Shown here piece by piece: positions 9,036-18,509 of a stretch of DNA of 64,000 bases. The translations under genes and the position numbers were made by a program. The stretch is from Lactococcus allomyrinae (GTDB taxonomy: Bacteria; Bacillota; Bacilli; Lactobacillales; Streptococcaceae): assembly GCF_003627095.1 (NCBI RefSeq), contig NZ_CP032627.1, positions 1,612,001 to 1,676,000 of the forward strand, written 5' to 3'. Below the pieces are notes generated by a model that was not told the DNA's origin, searched no databases, and worked only from the letters and a program-made list of their open reading frames with translations. Each line of letters begins with the position of its first letter. Within the stretch, counting starts at the first letter, position 1.

Positions 9036-9501
9036 AAAAACTTCTCCTTTAAGATGAGAGCGCATTTATTCAGAAGCCAAACAAGATAGAAAAATGTAAT
9101 CCCGCACCTCATGAAGCAAGTTTCTTTTTATTCCCTTGTCTAAGCTTCTAACCTCTAAGCTCAATGATAAGATGTGAGTTTATTACTAAGTTAAAAGGAA
9201 ACTCACTTTAAAAATGTTAACCCAATTATACCATATTAGAGAGCTTTTTTTGTAATCTCTCTTTTCATTATGATAAAATGTATTCAGTTGGAATTGAGTT
9301 TATCAAAGTAAGTGCCTACTAGAACCCTCACCAAAATGCTAAGGATTTTAGCAGCACTAAGCTCTGAATTTTGTCTGACTAAACTCAGTGGTAAATTGCA
9401 AGCTCCCACTGAGTAAGTCTTGATTTCACTCTCATTTCTTATTCATTTAGTAAACCCTCCAAAACGTTTGGGTTCATTTCATTTTCTTGAAAGGATTTTT
9501 T
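9036..9501. other. intergenic region between divergent glmU and proC
   Basis: It holds the glmU leader, a GAGAG/CTCTC hairpin near 9238-9264, a plus-strand -10-like TAAAAT near 9275, and one copy of a dispersed repeat (9297-9426). No coding sequence seen. The repeat would lie in the 5' leader of proC mRNA. Confidence 0.5.
9297..9426 (-). repeat. intergenic repeat family 1, copy B
   Basis: Read on the minus strand it matches the copy at 20938-21030: CAAGACTTACTCAGTGGGAG, then CCACTGAGTTTAGTC, AGACAAAATTCAGAGC and finally GGCACTTACTTTGATAAA. ACTCAGTGG and CCACTGAGT (9383-9391/9406-9414) form a 9-bp stem. Confidence 0.7.
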
Positions 9502-10293
9502 ATGAAAACTATCGGATTTATCGGCGTTGGTAAAATGGCAACTGCTATCATTTCTGGCATTGACAAAACAAAATTTAACATTCTCATCTCAGGACGTGAT
9601 TTGACAAAAACAGAAGAACAAGCGCGCAGTCTAAAAGTTAGTTCTGCCGCAAGCCACACTGAACTTGTCAAAAATTCAGACCTTGTCATTCTTTCCGTCA
9701 AACCTCAGGTCCTTCCGTCAGTAATGACAGGACTTGTCAGTACGCTGACAAGAGATAAAACTCTAATCTCTATTGCAGCTGGTTTGACTTTAGCTGATTT
9801 AAAACACCTCTCTCAATCTGAAAATCAGCCGATTATCCGTATTATGCCAAACATTAACGCTCAAATTGGAAAGTCAACCTCCGCCATTGTTAAAAATGAA
9901 TTCGTAAATGATGAGGACTATGCTGTAGCTCGGTCAATTTTTGAATCTGTTGGTACCGTTCACGAAGTCGCAGAGAAAGACTTTTCGACTTTCACTGCAC
10001 TAGCAGGGTCAAGTCCAGCTTATATTTATATGTTCATTGATGCTTTGAGTCGAGCAGGTGTCTTACATGGTATTCCTAAAGAAACCGCCACAAAAATCGT
10101 TGCAGAAACTGTCCAAGCCTCCGCTGAAATGATTTTACAAAGTGGTGAAAATCCTTGGAGTCTTGTTGATAAAGTTTCAAGTCCAGCAGGTACAACTGTA
10201 GCTGGCGTTGTCAGTCTTGAGCAAAATCGTTTTGTTGGGAATGTCATCGATGCAATTACCGCAACCATTGAGCGCGAAAAACAATTAAACTAA
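9502..10293 (+). CDS. proC: pyrroline-5-carboxylate reductase
   Basis: Final enzyme of proline synthesis, reducing pyrroline-5-carboxylate with NAD(P)H. The 263-residue product has the N-terminal Rossmann motif (IGFIGVGKMATAI), the central VKPQVLPSVM, RIMPNIN, and the C-terminal SSPAGTT signature (KVSSPAGTTVAGV). Start 9502 follows GAAAGGA. One of few plus-strand genes here. A CTGTCAG-type palindrome at 9734-9752 is read as LVSTLTRDK and a half-copy precedes it. Confidence 0.96.
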   Translation: MKTIGFIGVGKMATAIISGIDKTKFNILISGRDLTKTEEQARSLKVSSAASHTELVKNSDLVILSVKPQVLPSVMTGLVSTLTRDKTLISIAAGLTLADLKHLSQSENQPIIRIMPNINAQIGKSTSAIVKNEFVNDEDYAVARSIFESVGTVHEVAEKDFSTFTALAGSSPAYIYMFIDALSRAGVLHGIPKETATKIVAETVQASAEMILQSGENPWSLVDKVSSPAGTTVAGVVSLEQNRFVGNVIDAITATIEREKQLN

Positions 10294-10296
10294 ACT

Positions 10297-10331
10297 AAAA
10301 GTTACTGACAGAAAGTTGTCAGTAACTTTTT
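10297..10331 (+). terminator. proC terminator built from the CTGACAG palindrome
   Basis: AAAAGTTACTGACA / TGTCAGTAACTTTTTT forms a hairpin with a T-run right after the proC stop. Its stem uses the same CTGACAG arms as the dispersed palindrome. Confidence 0.85.
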
Positions 10332-10711
10332 TGATTCATTTGTAAATTCTATCTACAAGCGGCTAAAGTCATGACAGTTACTATACTAGTAGTACTTTAA
10401 CTCTGTTAGATGTTACCCCTCTTTAAGTTGTGAAAAAAAGATTGCAAAAAACTATCTCACAACGATTAAAAAAGCCCTACGTTTCTCATTCACAACCTTG
10501 ATGTTCTGTATCAAGCGCAAGATACGCACTTTAACTTTTAAACAGAGCATTTAAAAATCAAATAATATTAGGCCTCAACCTCAACTCATTATTACTTTTA
10601 TGGCAAATTATCCACAAGATTTTCCAGAAACAGAAAAAGGACTTCCTGCTGCGCAAGAAGCCCTATACAAAGAAAATTTTTCGTACTGCAAAACAGTAAC
10701 AAAAATTCTTT
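10332..10711. other. intergenic region between convergent proC and rpsO
   Basis: Apart from the rpsO terminator (10634-10663) it holds a stretch (about 10375-10560) that resembles the repeats at 15176-15298 and 58290-58400 in inverse orientation, with ACTAGTAT at one end and TTTAACTTTTAAA at the other. No supported gene. Confidence 0.4.
10634..10663 (-). terminator. terminator of rpsO
   Basis: Minus-strand hairpin with about 11 pairs, GGGCTTCTTGC / GCAGGAAGTCC (including G-T pairs), followed by TTTTT. It explains the only ORF-like stretch here on the plus strand. Confidence 0.8.
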
Positions 10712-10981
10712 TTAACGACGAAGTCCCAATGAAGCGATAAGTTCACGGTAACGTTGAACATCTTTTTCACGAAGGTAACCAAGAAGATTACGACGATGAC
10801 CAATTTTTTTCATCAAACCACGATAAGTTGCGTGGTCTTTTTTATGAGTTTTGATGTGGTCGTTAAGGTGGTTGATTTCCCAAGTCAATACAGCGATTTG
10901 TACTTCTGGTGAACCAGTATCGCCTTCTTTACGAGCGTATTGAGTGATGATTTCTTGTTTTTTTTCTTTTGAAATTGCCAT
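10712..10981 (-). CDS. rpsO: 30S ribosomal protein S15
   Basis: S15 binds 16S rRNA early in 30S assembly. The 89-residue protein is of standard length with the hallmark [39 protein letters not shown]. Start at 10981 follows AAGGAG. Transcribed alone from a promoter at 11071-11099, leaving a leader of about 80 nt, the kind of leader where S15 autoregulates in other Firmicutes. Confidence 0.98.
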   Translation of the reverse strand: MAISKEKKQEIITQYARKEGDTGSPEVQIAVLTWEINHLNDHIKTHKKDHATYRGLMKKIGHRRNLLGYLREKDVQRYRELIASLGLRR

Positions 10982-11070
10982 GAGTTTTTCTCCTTTAAAT
11001 TTATTGCCCAATCCGAGTGACAGCTTGGCAAGCATGAAACCAAGAGCGGGTTGTAAAAAACTACTCTCCT

Positions 11071-11099
11071 ATCATACACTTTTTCAACTTTTTTTACAA
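11071..11099 (-). promoter_or_regulatory. rpsO promoter
   Basis: Minus strand TTGTAA (11099-11094), 17-bp spacer, TATGAT (11076-11071). Predicted start near 11064 gives a leader of about 80 nt before the rpsO ATG, a candidate S15 autoregulation site. Confidence 0.7.
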
Positions 11100-11111
11100 G
11101 TGAGACTACAA

Positions 11112-11137
11112 AAAAAACCTGTCAGTTGACAGGTTTT
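11112..11137. terminator. bidirectional terminator after stk
   Basis: AAAAAACCTGTCA / TGACAGGTTTTT, flanked by A- and T-runs on both sides, ends at the stk stop codon. Its arms are again the CTGTCA motif. Confidence 0.8.
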
Positions 11138-13011
11138 TAATTACTGGATGAGGACTCCGTAGTAGAATTTTTTGGAGCTTCTTGCTGATTACCATTTGAT
11201 GAATCATTCCCATCGGCTGAAGACGAACTTGAATCTTTTGCCGATTCCGATGTACTAGATGAACTTTCACTTGTTGTTGATACGCTTGAAGCCGGTTGAT
11301 AAGGGCCTAAATAAGTTAGCGTAATTTGTTGTGTTGCAATATTGAAAGACTCACCTGCGTCAAGATTTGAAGCATAAACGTAGTTCTCACCATTAGCATA
11401 ATCCGTGTTTGGCTGTTGATCCAAAATAATGTTTCCTTCTGGTACACCCATCGAAATCAAATCTGCCTTCACTTGTTTCCAAGTCCTGTTTTTAAACTCA
11501 GGCATTGTTCCTTGCTCACCTTCTGAAACTTCAAACTCAATCTGCTTATTACCATCGAGATTGAAATAATCCCCTTTTGCAGGCGTTTGTTTCAAAATTG
11601 TTCCTGCTGGTTGAGAACTCTGAACATTCTTAGAAACCACTTGACTCTCTGACACATTATAATTAATCATCAAATCATCTAAAGCATCTTGATATTGTTT
11701 CCCAACATAATTCTTCATCTTGAAGGAATTTCCGCCTTCTGAAACATAGATATTAATTTTACTATTTGTTCGTACTAACGTTTTTGCCATAGGGTCTGTC
11801 CGAGTAACTTTATCTTGAGCAATGGAAGAGCTGGACTCATGTCGAACTGTTCCAACTTTAAGTTTAGCACTCTTTATTTTTGCTTCTGCCTCTTTTAAGG
11901 TCATATTTTTTACATCAGGTACTCTCACATTCTCAGGAGTCAAAGCAACCCACGCAGCAGCGGAACCACCAATGACCAACAATAAAATGATAATCGTTGC
12001 AATGATTCCTTTTTTAGATTTCTTTTTCTTTGCAGCCGCCGCTTCCTCGATATTTTTCTCAGAATCTTCACCCTCTTTTTTGTCAATTAAAGGCTTTGTG
12101 TCATAAGGATTTATCAAGTTTGCTGGCATAATCTTCGTTGCATCTTTGTCTTTACTAAAGACAAGTTTTGGCTCCCCACGTCGGTCTAAACTTGTAGACG
12201 TAGCCAAGTCATTCATCATTTCCTCAACATTCGCATATCGGTCAGAAATGTCCTTTGCAGTCGCACGAATAACAACATTTTCAAGAGCTTGAGGAACATT
12301 TTGATTGAGATTAATGATGCTTGGAATATTCTCTTGGAAATGTTTCAGCGCAATAGCAACAGCAGAGTCTCCATCAAATGGAATTTGCCCTGTCAACAGC
12401 TCAAATAAGATAATCCCAATCGCATAAATATCTGATTGAACCGTTGCATTTGAACCACGCGCCTGCTCTGGTGATAAATAATGAACCGAACCAAACATGG
12501 TATTGGTCTGTGTCAATGATGTTTCTGATAAAGCTTTGGCAATCCCAAAGTCTGTGACTTTGACTGTCCCATTGTGTGAAACCAATACATTTTGAGGTTT
12601 CAAGTCACGATGGATAATACCATGTGAGTGTGCCATTTCCATCGCTGACAAAATTTCTGTAGTGATTTCAATCGCTTCTTCGTTTGATAATGGTGCGTGT
12701 TCATTGATATATTGTTTAAGTGTCAGACCATCAACAAATTCCATAACGATATATTGTTGATTTTCAAATTCACCGACATCAGAAATTCCGACAATATTAG
12801 GGTGAGAAAGTTCAGCCATCGCAAAGGCTTCACGTTGAAATCGAGCAATAGCAATATCGTCATTTTCAAAATTGGAACGTAAAACTTTTATGGCTACCTT
12901 ACGGTTATCAAGAAAAGTATCCTCTCCTTGATACACGTTGGCCATACCACCACGACCGATTTCTTTGATAATCCGATAACGGTCCGCAAAGATTTTGCCG
13001 ATTTGAATCAT
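11137..13011 (-). CDS. stk: Ser/Thr protein kinase with PASTA domains (PknB/StkP type)
   Basis: Membrane kinase that senses lipid II or muropeptides and controls division and wall synthesis. Of 624 residues, the first 270 or so form the kinase: glycine loop [10 protein letters not shown], lysine in VAIKVL, catalytic [16 protein letters not shown] and APE-like SPEQARG. A membrane segment near residue 340 ([15 protein letters not shown]) is followed by three PASTA repeats (from [32 protein letters not shown]) and a Ser/Asn-rich tail. The start codon overlaps the end of stp by one base pattern typical of translational coupling. MacP nearby is a known target class in streptococci. Confidence 0.96.
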   Translation of the reverse strand: MIQIGKIFADRYRIIKEIGRGGMANVYQGEDTFLDNRKVAIKVLRSNFENDDIAIARFQREAFAMAELSHPNIVGISDVGEFENQQYIVMEFVDGLTLKQYINEHAPLSNEEAIEITTEILSAMEMAHSHGIIHRDLKPQNVLVSHNGTVKVTDFGIAKALSETSLTQTNTMFGSVHYLSPEQARGSNATVQSDIYAIGIILFELLTGQIPFDGDSAVAIALKHFQENIPSIINLNQNVPQALENVVIRATAKDISDRYANVEEMMNDLATSTSLDRRGEPKLVFSKDKDATKIMPANLINPYDTKPLIDKKEGEDSEKNIEEAAAAKKKKSKKGIIATIIILLLVIGGSAAAWVALTPENVRVPDVKNMTLKEAEAKIKSAKLKVGTVRHESSSSIAQDKVTRTDPMAKTLVRTNSKINIYVSEGGNSFKMKNYVGKQYQDALDDLMINYNVSESQVVSKNVQSSQPAGTILKQTPAKGDYFNLDGNKQIEFEVSEGEQGTMPEFKNRTWKQVKADLISMGVPEGNIILDQQPNTDYANGENYVYASNLDAGESFNIATQQITLTYLGPYQPASSVSTTSESSSSTSESAKDSSSSSADGNDSSNGNQQEAPKNSTTESSSSN

Positions 13012-13781
13012 CAGTTAACCTCCTGTACTTCCGTTTCAGATTGTCCATCAAATTTAATCAAAATTACTGTAATGTTGTCAAAACCACCATGCTCGTTCGC
13101 AAGGCGAATCAATGCTTCTGATTTGTTATCCAAAGTCAAGTCTTCTCTAGCAAAGATTTCTAGGATTTCTCCAGCTGAAACCATGTTAGTAAGACCATCA
13201 GAGTTCATCAACAGAACATCACCTTCTTGAAGTTCAAAAGATTGAATATCTGCTTGCACTTCTGTTGTTTGACCTAAAGAACGTGTAATAATATTTTTGT
13301 TTGGATGAACTTCAGCTTCTTCTTCAGTAATTTGCCCTGCATCAACAAGTTCTTGAACCAAAGAGTGATCTGTCGTTACTTTACTGAGTGCGCCATCTCG
13401 GATTAAATAAGTTCGACTATCACCAACGTGAGCTGAGATTGCCACATTTTCTTTGATGACTACCGCTTCAAGCGTTGTTCCCATCCCTTGATATTCATCA
13501 AGTTTGCCGAGACTAGCAATATTCTCATTTTCATTACGAATTTGATTACGCAGCCATAACTCAAGGGTTGCTTCCGGTGTTCCTGCATCAAAAAACGTCT
13601 CTGACCAGAGTTTGCCGAGATCTTCTACGGTAAGTTTACTCGCAACATTTCCCGCTTTGTGACCACCCATGCCGTCTGCCAAAAGAAATAGACGATACCC
13701 TGCTCGATTAACGTAACTATCGGCATAGTCCTGATTAGTTCCACGCTTTGAACCAATGTCTGATAAAATACTGTATTCCAC
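13011..13781 (-). CDS. stp: PP2C-type Ser/Thr phosphatase
   Basis: Cytosolic metal-dependent phosphatase that reverses phosphorylation by the kinase encoded just downstream. Of 256 residues, the PP2C motifs are [37 protein letters not shown] and [11 protein letters not shown], with metal-binding aspartates in each. The gene overlaps stk and has AAGGAG upstream. The pair is conserved next to rsmB in Lactobacillales. Confidence 0.96.
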   Translation of the reverse strand: MEYSILSDIGSKRGTNQDYADSYVNRAGYRLFLLADGMGGHKAGNVASKLTVEDLGKLWSETFFDAGTPEATLELWLRNQIRNENENIASLGKLDEYQGMGTTLEAVVIKENVAISAHVGDSRTYLIRDGALSKVTTDHSLVQELVDAGQITEEEAEVHPNKNIITRSLGQTTEVQADIQSFELQEGDVLLMNSDGLTNMVSAGEILEIFAREDLTLDNKSEALIRLANEHGGFDNITVILIKFDGQSETEVQEVN

Positions 13782-13832
13782 TTTTTCTCCTTAGAAAGAA
13801 CAAAGTTTTGTTAAACCAATTTCTAATGAAAA

Positions 13833-15101
13833 TCAGTTTTTCTTAAATTTCGCGACAAAAAATCCGTCTGTATGATAGAGTTCTGGTGTAATAAAAATAC
13901 ACCCTTCTTTAATAAGATTAGATTTTTCATGTGAAATCTCAACCTGTTCAAAATCTGGATGGGTTTCAAGAAACTTATGAACAACATCAAAGTTCTCCTC
14001 ATCAAAGATAGTACAGGTACTGTATACCATTATACCACTTTTTTTCAAGCTTTTCGAGGCGCTCGCTAAAATTTCCAGCTGAATTTCTTGTAAATTCAGG
14101 AAATCCGAACTTTCTTTACGATAGCGGATATCTGGCTTACGACGAATGAGTCCAATACCTGAGCATGGTGCATCAACCAAAATACGATCAAATTTTTCCT
14201 CGCCAAAAGTTTCAAAGATTTGTGTTGCATCAGCATTCTGAGTTGTAATCTTATCCGCAACATGAAGGCGTTCTGCATTTTGTCTAATCAGCTCCAACTT
14301 ATGATCATACAAGTCCAATGCTGTGATATGACCTGTTGTTAAATATTGTGCCATGTGTGTGGTTTTACCACCTGGTGCTGCACAAGCATCAAGAATATTT
14401 TCTCCACCTGCAATTTCAAGTAGCGGTGCAACCAATTGGCTACTTTCGTCTTGAATCGTGATTTGACCAGCTTTAAAAGCTGCTGTTGCCGCAAAATTGC
14501 CGCTGTCAGCAATCAAAGCACTTTCTGTCAGCACTGACGGACGACTGTCAGCAACGATTACATTGGGGTCAACTTTTCGTAAGCTGACATGACTTGGAAC
14601 TTCTAAACTTTCTAAGATTTCACCTGTGCGCTTTCCGCCAAATTGTCTGACCATCTTGTCTAACAATAGTTTTGGCATGGAATACTTGGTTTCCCAATCT
14701 TTTGGTTCTTCATTGCGATGGTCTGAACGCATAAAATTCCGCAACACGGCATTGATAAAATTCGCTGTTGCTTGTCCATCATGACGTTTTGCAATCTTGA
14801 CTGCTTCATCAACAGCAGCTGAGGTAGGAACTTTATCCATAAAGAGAATTTGATCGACAGTCAAAAGCAAGAGCATTTTTGCCCAGGGTTTGGGCTGTTT
14901 CTTCAGAAAAGGTGCAATGTGCCACTCAAGTAAAGCTTTTTTTGAAACCACACCATAAACTAGTGCCGTCACAAAATTTTTATCCACAGGAGACAGCTCT
15001 GAATCGCGCAGATTTCGGTCTAGCGAGATGTTGGCATAAGCGTCATTTCCAAAAATATCATTGAGCACATCAAGTGCAATTTGTCTTGCGTTTTTTTTCA
15101 T
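13833..15101 (-). CDS. rsmB: 16S rRNA m5C967 methyltransferase RsmB (Sun)
   Basis: Methylates cytosine 967 of 16S rRNA with SAM. The 422-residue protein begins with a NusB-like RNA-binding domain and continues with a Rossmann methyltransferase: DACAAPGGKTTHMAQ, VDAPCSGIGLIRRKPDI and YSTCTIFDEEN, where the two cysteines are the paired catalytic residues. No Shine-Dalgarno is present; TGTTACAAT ends 6 nt before the ATG, predicting a leaderless mRNA from a start separate from fmt. A palindrome copy at 14525-14540 is read as PSVLTES. Confidence 0.95.
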   Translation of the reverse strand: MKKNARQIALDVLNDIFGNDAYANISLDRNLRDSELSPVDKNFVTALVYGVVSKKALLEWHIAPFLKKQPKPWAKMLLLLTVDQILFMDKVPTSAAVDEAVKIAKRHDGQATANFINAVLRNFMRSDHRNEEPKDWETKYSMPKLLLDKMVRQFGGKRTGEILESLEVPSHVSLRKVDPNVIVADSRPSVLTESALIADSGNFAATAAFKAGQITIQDESSQLVAPLLEIAGGENILDACAAPGGKTTHMAQYLTTGHITALDLYDHKLELIRQNAERLHVADKITTQNADATQIFETFGEEKFDRILVDAPCSGIGLIRRKPDIRYRKESSDFLNLQEIQLEILASASKSLKKSGIMVYSTCTIFDEENFDVVHKFLETHPDFEQVEISHEKSNLIKEGCIFITPELYHTDGFFVAKFKKN

Positions 15102-15107
15102 AGCCCT

Positions 15108-15116
15108 ATTGTAACA
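15108..15116 (-). promoter_or_regulatory. extended -10 box of rsmB (leaderless start predicted)
   Basis: Minus strand TGTTACAAT, followed by 6 nt (AGGGCT) and the ATG at 15101. The AGGG is too close to the ATG to be a useful ribosome binding site. Confidence 0.6.
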
Positions 15117-15175
15117 TAAAAGCCCATCCTGACGATGAGCAATGCAAATAAAACTGAGGAAAAGTTGGGTTTTTA

Positions 15176-15298
15176 ATACTGTTTAACTTTTAAACCTACG
15201 GCTTAAAAATCAAAGTTTGCGTTTCACGCAAGGCAATATATCTGCGGTTCATCTAATAATTTTACTACGTAAAATTAAAGGTAAACTAGTATAAGCCA
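15176..15298 (+). repeat. intergenic repeat family 2, copy 1
   Basis: Runs from GTTTAACTTTTAAA to AACTAGTATAAGC between fmt and rsmB. Its right half aligns with 58290-58400: ACGCAAG, TATATCTGCGGTTCA against TATTTCTGCAGTTCA, and the common end ACTAGTATAAGC. Confidence 0.5.
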
Positions 15299-15306
15299 AG
15301 TTGGAT

Positions 15307-16257
15307 TTATTCGCCAAATTTATCCCCAACTTGAATTTTTTGTCCTAGTCCATTGAGGAAACTTGCGATGTCCATTTTCGGTTTACCTGCGGGTTGGACG
15401 ATTTTGAGTTCTAAAGTCCCTTTTCCACAAGCAATTTTTAATGATTTTTTCGTTTTTTCCACAATTTTTCCTGTCAGTACGCTGACAGAATTTTCGTCAG
15501 CAACTTTCGCTTCGTAAATCTTGAAACGTTCGCCATTCCATAGAGTATGGGCCACTGGAAAAGGATTCATGCCACGGATTTGATTAAAAATCTCACGACT
15601 CGTGCGTGTCCAGTCAATCTTTTCTTCTTCTGCAGAAATATTTGGTGAAAAAGTGACTTCATCTTCATTTTGTGGGATAGGTTTTAATTCACCAGACAGA
15701 TATTTCGGCAAAGTTTCAAGCAATAAATCACGTCCAACGATGGCTAACTTTTCAAACATAGTACCTACATTGTCTTCATCCGTGATTGGAATCGCACTTT
15801 GAGCAATCATATCACCCGCATCCATTTTGCGGACCATTTCCATGATAGTTACCCCCGCCTCAGCATCCCCATTCATCACTGCATAGTGAATCGGCGCGCC
15901 ACCACGGTATTTTGGCAATAATGAAGCGTGCGTATTGACCGCGAATTTCACACTATCAAGAAGTTTTCCAGGTAAAAATTGCCCAAAAGCTGCTGTGATA
16001 ATGCCGTCTGCTTGTAACGCAATAAGCTGAGTCAGCTCTAACGAGCCTGAGAGCTTTTCAGGTTGGAGCACAGGTAAATTTACAGTCAATGCAAGTTCTT
16101 TTACTGGAGTCATCCGAAGTTCTTGCTTACGTCCTACTTTGCGGTCAGGCTGCGTTACAACCGCCAAAATCTCATATTGATTTGAATCAATCAATCCTTG
16201 TAACACGGTTGCGGCAAAAGGCGGTGTACCCATGAAGATAATTTTTGTTTTTGTCAT
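15307..16257 (-). CDS. fmt: methionyl-tRNA formyltransferase
   Basis: Formylates initiator Met-tRNA using 10-formyl-tetrahydrofolate. The 316-residue protein begins [16 protein letters not shown] and has the active-site segment [20 protein letters not shown] with the usual N, H and later D residues (MDAGDMIAQ). Standard length. The start overlaps the stop of the upstream Nudix gene (ATGA). An 18-bp palindrome copy at 15471-15488 is read as VSVLTGK in the C-terminal domain. Confidence 0.97.
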   Translation of the reverse strand: MTKTKIIFMGTPPFAATVLQGLIDSNQYEILAVVTQPDRKVGRKQELRMTPVKELALTVNLPVLQPEKLSGSLELTQLIALQADGIITAAFGQFLPGKLLDSVKFAVNTHASLLPKYRGGAPIHYAVMNGDAEAGVTIMEMVRKMDAGDMIAQSAIPITDEDNVGTMFEKLAIVGRDLLLETLPKYLSGELKPIPQNEDEVTFSPNISAEEEKIDWTRTSREIFNQIRGMNPFPVAHTLWNGERFKIYEAKVADENSVSVLTGKIVEKTKKSLKIACGKGTLELKIVQPAGKPKMDIASFLNGLGQKIQVGDKFGE

Positions 16258-16916
16258 TTATTTTTAATCACTTTCCAATTTTTATAAATTTTTGATTTTT
16301 CCACATGAGGATTATTTCCCCATTCTTCAGTGACTTTTAAAACTAACGGTGATGAGTTTTCCTCTGATAATTCTGCCAAAGATTTCCACAGAATGCCATC
16401 AGAATCATTTTTTCCATCAGCAACAAATTCTGGAAGTTTTTGTGCCTCCTTATCCAATTCTACATCATATAAGTTAAAAATATGATGCGTAACGACTTGC
16501 CGCTCTTGCTCATGAACCCATGCAGAATAAACCCGAGAATTTTTAGTCGAAAGCACTTTCAGTCCAGTTTCTTCAAGAAGTTCACGGACTAACGTTTCTT
16601 GCATGGACTCGCCCATTTCTTGCGAGCCACCAGGCAAATCGTAGCGATTTTTATAAGGTCCTTGATTTTTCTTGATAACAAGTAGTTGTTGATTTTTAAT
16701 AGCAACCCCATAAACACCAAAGTGTTTCAACTGAGCAAGTCCTGCTAGTGCTGCCACCTCGCAATAAACATCACTAAGCTCTGCTTTCGTTGCACTGTCC
16801 AAGGGCATACTTAGACTTCTTGGATAGGACGATCTCATCTCTTTGATGTGAGGTTGTCCTTTAACATCGGCGGACTTTTTCGACTGATGAAGTAATTTCT
16901 TCAATATTTCTGTCAT
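16254..16916 (-). CDS. Nudix hydrolase, accessory cassette
   Basis: A 220-residue protein with an N-terminal region of about 70 residues of unknown role followed by a Nudix domain ([19 protein letters not shown], then [12 protein letters not shown] and RELLEETGL). The box is complete, so it is likely active, but the substrate is unknown. GAGGAG precedes the ATG. Four-base overlaps with fmt downstream and with the SnoaL-like gene upstream suggest a coupled transcript. The gene sits in a three-gene insertion between priA and fmt, which I recall as adjacent in lactococci and streptococci. Confidence 0.85.
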   Translation of the reverse strand: MTEILKKLLHQSKKSADVKGQPHIKEMRSSYPRSLSMPLDSATKAELSDVYCEVAALAGLAQLKHFGVYGVAIKNQQLLVIKKNQGPYKNRYDLPGGSQEMGESMQETLVRELLEETGLKVLSTKNSRVYSAWVHEQERQVVTHHIFNLYDVELDKEAQKLPEFVADGKNDSDGILWKSLAELSEENSSPLVLKVTEEWGNNPHVEKSKIYKNWKVIKNK

Positions 16917-17293
16917 TTTCTCCTCTTGTATGGTCGAAACTTTTCATGTTTTTGCTCAAATTCTTGAATTTCACAAATCAAATCATCTCGAAATTTCACA
17001 AGCGAGCAACCATCGAAAACACTCTCCTTATCTTGATAGACACAAGTAAATGTCCATGTGAAAAAACCAACCGTACCATCACAATAATAATTTTCCACAG
17101 GCCAAGACTTCACTTGATTGCACGCAGGTTTATTCCAGTGGATAAACCATTTTTCACACTCATCCTTTCCACTGTACTGCGGGCCATAACACTCTGTGTA
17201 TAAAATATCCTCTGTCAGCACTGACAGAAATTCATCGGCATCTTTGGTCAACCAAGCGTTAATCATTTTCTGAAAAATCTCACTTTTCCCCAT
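16913..17293 (-). CDS. SnoaL-like / NTF2-fold protein
   Basis: A 126-residue small alpha+beta barrel protein. The pattern IFQKMINAWLTKDADEFLS, followed by YTECYGPQYSGKDECEKWF, is typical of SnoaL-like proteins, which range from isomerases to binding proteins. No catalytic assignment is possible. The palindrome CTGTCAGCACTGACAG at 17212-17227 encodes FLSVLTEDI within helix 1-2. It overlaps the winged-helix gene by 14 nt and the Nudix gene by 4 nt. Confidence 0.75.
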   Translation of the reverse strand: MGKSEIFQKMINAWLTKDADEFLSVLTEDILYTECYGPQYSGKDECEKWFIHWNKPACNQVKSWPVENYYCDGTVGFFTWTFTCVYQDKESVFDGCSLVKFRDDLICEIQEFEQKHEKFRPYKRRK

Positions 17294-18500
17294 TTATGAC
17301 TCGCCACCCTTTCACATATTCAATTTTTTCACAATCATTAAACAATTTAAAACGTTCTACACAGGTGGAAAATGCTTGCTCTAATTCCGGAGTAAACTTT
17401 TCATTTTCTTCTAACCAAAGGTTTTTCACAGCCAAAACACTCTCCTTTGTTCGCCGTTCAATCTCAACCCGACCAATAAAATTTTGACCGTAAATGACAG
17501 GTAAAACATAAGCCCCATATTTTCGCTTTTCTTTTGGAGTATAAATCTCCCATTTATAATCAAAATCAAAGATTTCTTTAATCAAATTTCTATCCCAGAG
17601 CAAACTATCTAGCGGTGCCAAAAATTCAACCCTCGCCACTCTTTCTGTCAGTGCTGACAGCTTCGCCAATAAAGCTTTGTCAGTACTTTTCATATAGAGG
17701 CTTTCTGTCATTCCGCTGACAGCCACTTCTAAAATAGCCCCAGATGATAAAAGTTCTTGAAAAGCCTGATTTCTGGCCTGAGCTTTGAAGTTTTCAATTC
17801 CTAGCCAAGCATCACTCCGTTTATTCCACAGCAAACCAACAGCACCAATTCGCCGTAAGACAAGTTGTTGATAGTAATCCGCCTCGTTCTCAAAAATCTG
17901 CTGAGGCATTATCAGTTGCGATGATAAAAATTTCTCTGCTAAACCATAAGCTTTTTGACGTCCAGTTTTATGATGAATGATTAACTCACCATGAAAATAC
18001 ATCGTTTCAAGCGCCGCACGTGCCACAGATGAGCTGGCTCCCCAATCCCAGACAATATTTTCAACTTCTAAATGTCTTAAATCTTTCGCAAATACAAAAT
18101 TTTCCTTTACAAGTATCTCTCGAATTTTTGGTATCATTTGCAAAACTTGCTCATTGGATTGACGCGCCATTGATTCTGCATAACTGATACCTGCGTATTT
18201 TTGGACGAACATGGGCAGATCTTCCACAGGAAAAATACAAAGATTTTTATCAAAAAAATCAATCAGTTTCCGTTCTTTATAAAGAAGAGCAGCTAATAAC
18301 TGCTTATCAAAATTCGCAACACGCGCCTGTAGAGCAATCTCAGGACTAATCCCACAAACATCCACAGGATCAAACTGAATCGAGCCAACTCGCTTGATAT
18401 AGTCCAAAATACCCGTCTTGCCTGAAAAAATTTTATCTCCAAGCAAACCTTGTCGATAGAGAAGAAAGGCTTGTGCCTCCTCTTTTGTTATCTTTATCAC
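17280..18500 (-). CDS. winged-helix DNA glycosylase-like protein (AlkZ/YcaQ, HTH_42 family)
   Basis: A 406-residue member of the HTH_42 family whose studied members (AlkZ, YcaQ/AlkX) remove bulky or interstrand-crosslinked bases. The sequence SIQFDPVDVCG contains a Q-x-D motif at the position of the catalytic motif of these enzymes. FLAPLDSLLWDR and AYVLPVIYGQNFIGRVE are other family blocks. The start is GTG at 18500 behind GAGGAG. Two palindrome copies (17645-17660 and 17705-17722) are read as LSALTERV and SGMTES. Function is inferred from the motif. Confidence 0.82.
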   Translation of the reverse strand: MIKITKEEAQAFLLYRQGLLGDKIFSGKTGILDYIKRVGSIQFDPVDVCGISPEIALQARVANFDKQLLAALLYKERKLIDFFDKNLCIFPVEDLPMFVQKYAGISYAESMARQSNEQVLQMIPKIREILVKENFVFAKDLRHLEVENIVWDWGASSSVARAALETMYFHGELIIHHKTGRQKAYGLAEKFLSSQLIMPQQIFENEADYYQQLVLRRIGAVGLLWNKRSDAWLGIENFKAQARNQAFQELLSSGAILEVAVSGMTESLYMKSTDKALLAKLSALTERVARVEFLAPLDSLLWDRNLIKEIFDFDYKWEIYTPKEKRKYGAYVLPVIYGQNFIGRVEIERRTKESVLAVKNLWLEENEKFTPELEQAFSTCVERFKLFNDCEKIEYVKGWRVINGEK

Positions 18501-18509
18501 CTATTCTCC

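Noticed and set aside
10600-10740. Short plus-strand ORF (46 codons) opposite the rpsO end
   Set aside because: No ribosome binding site, and the sequence is explained by the rpsO terminator and the rpsO 3' end.
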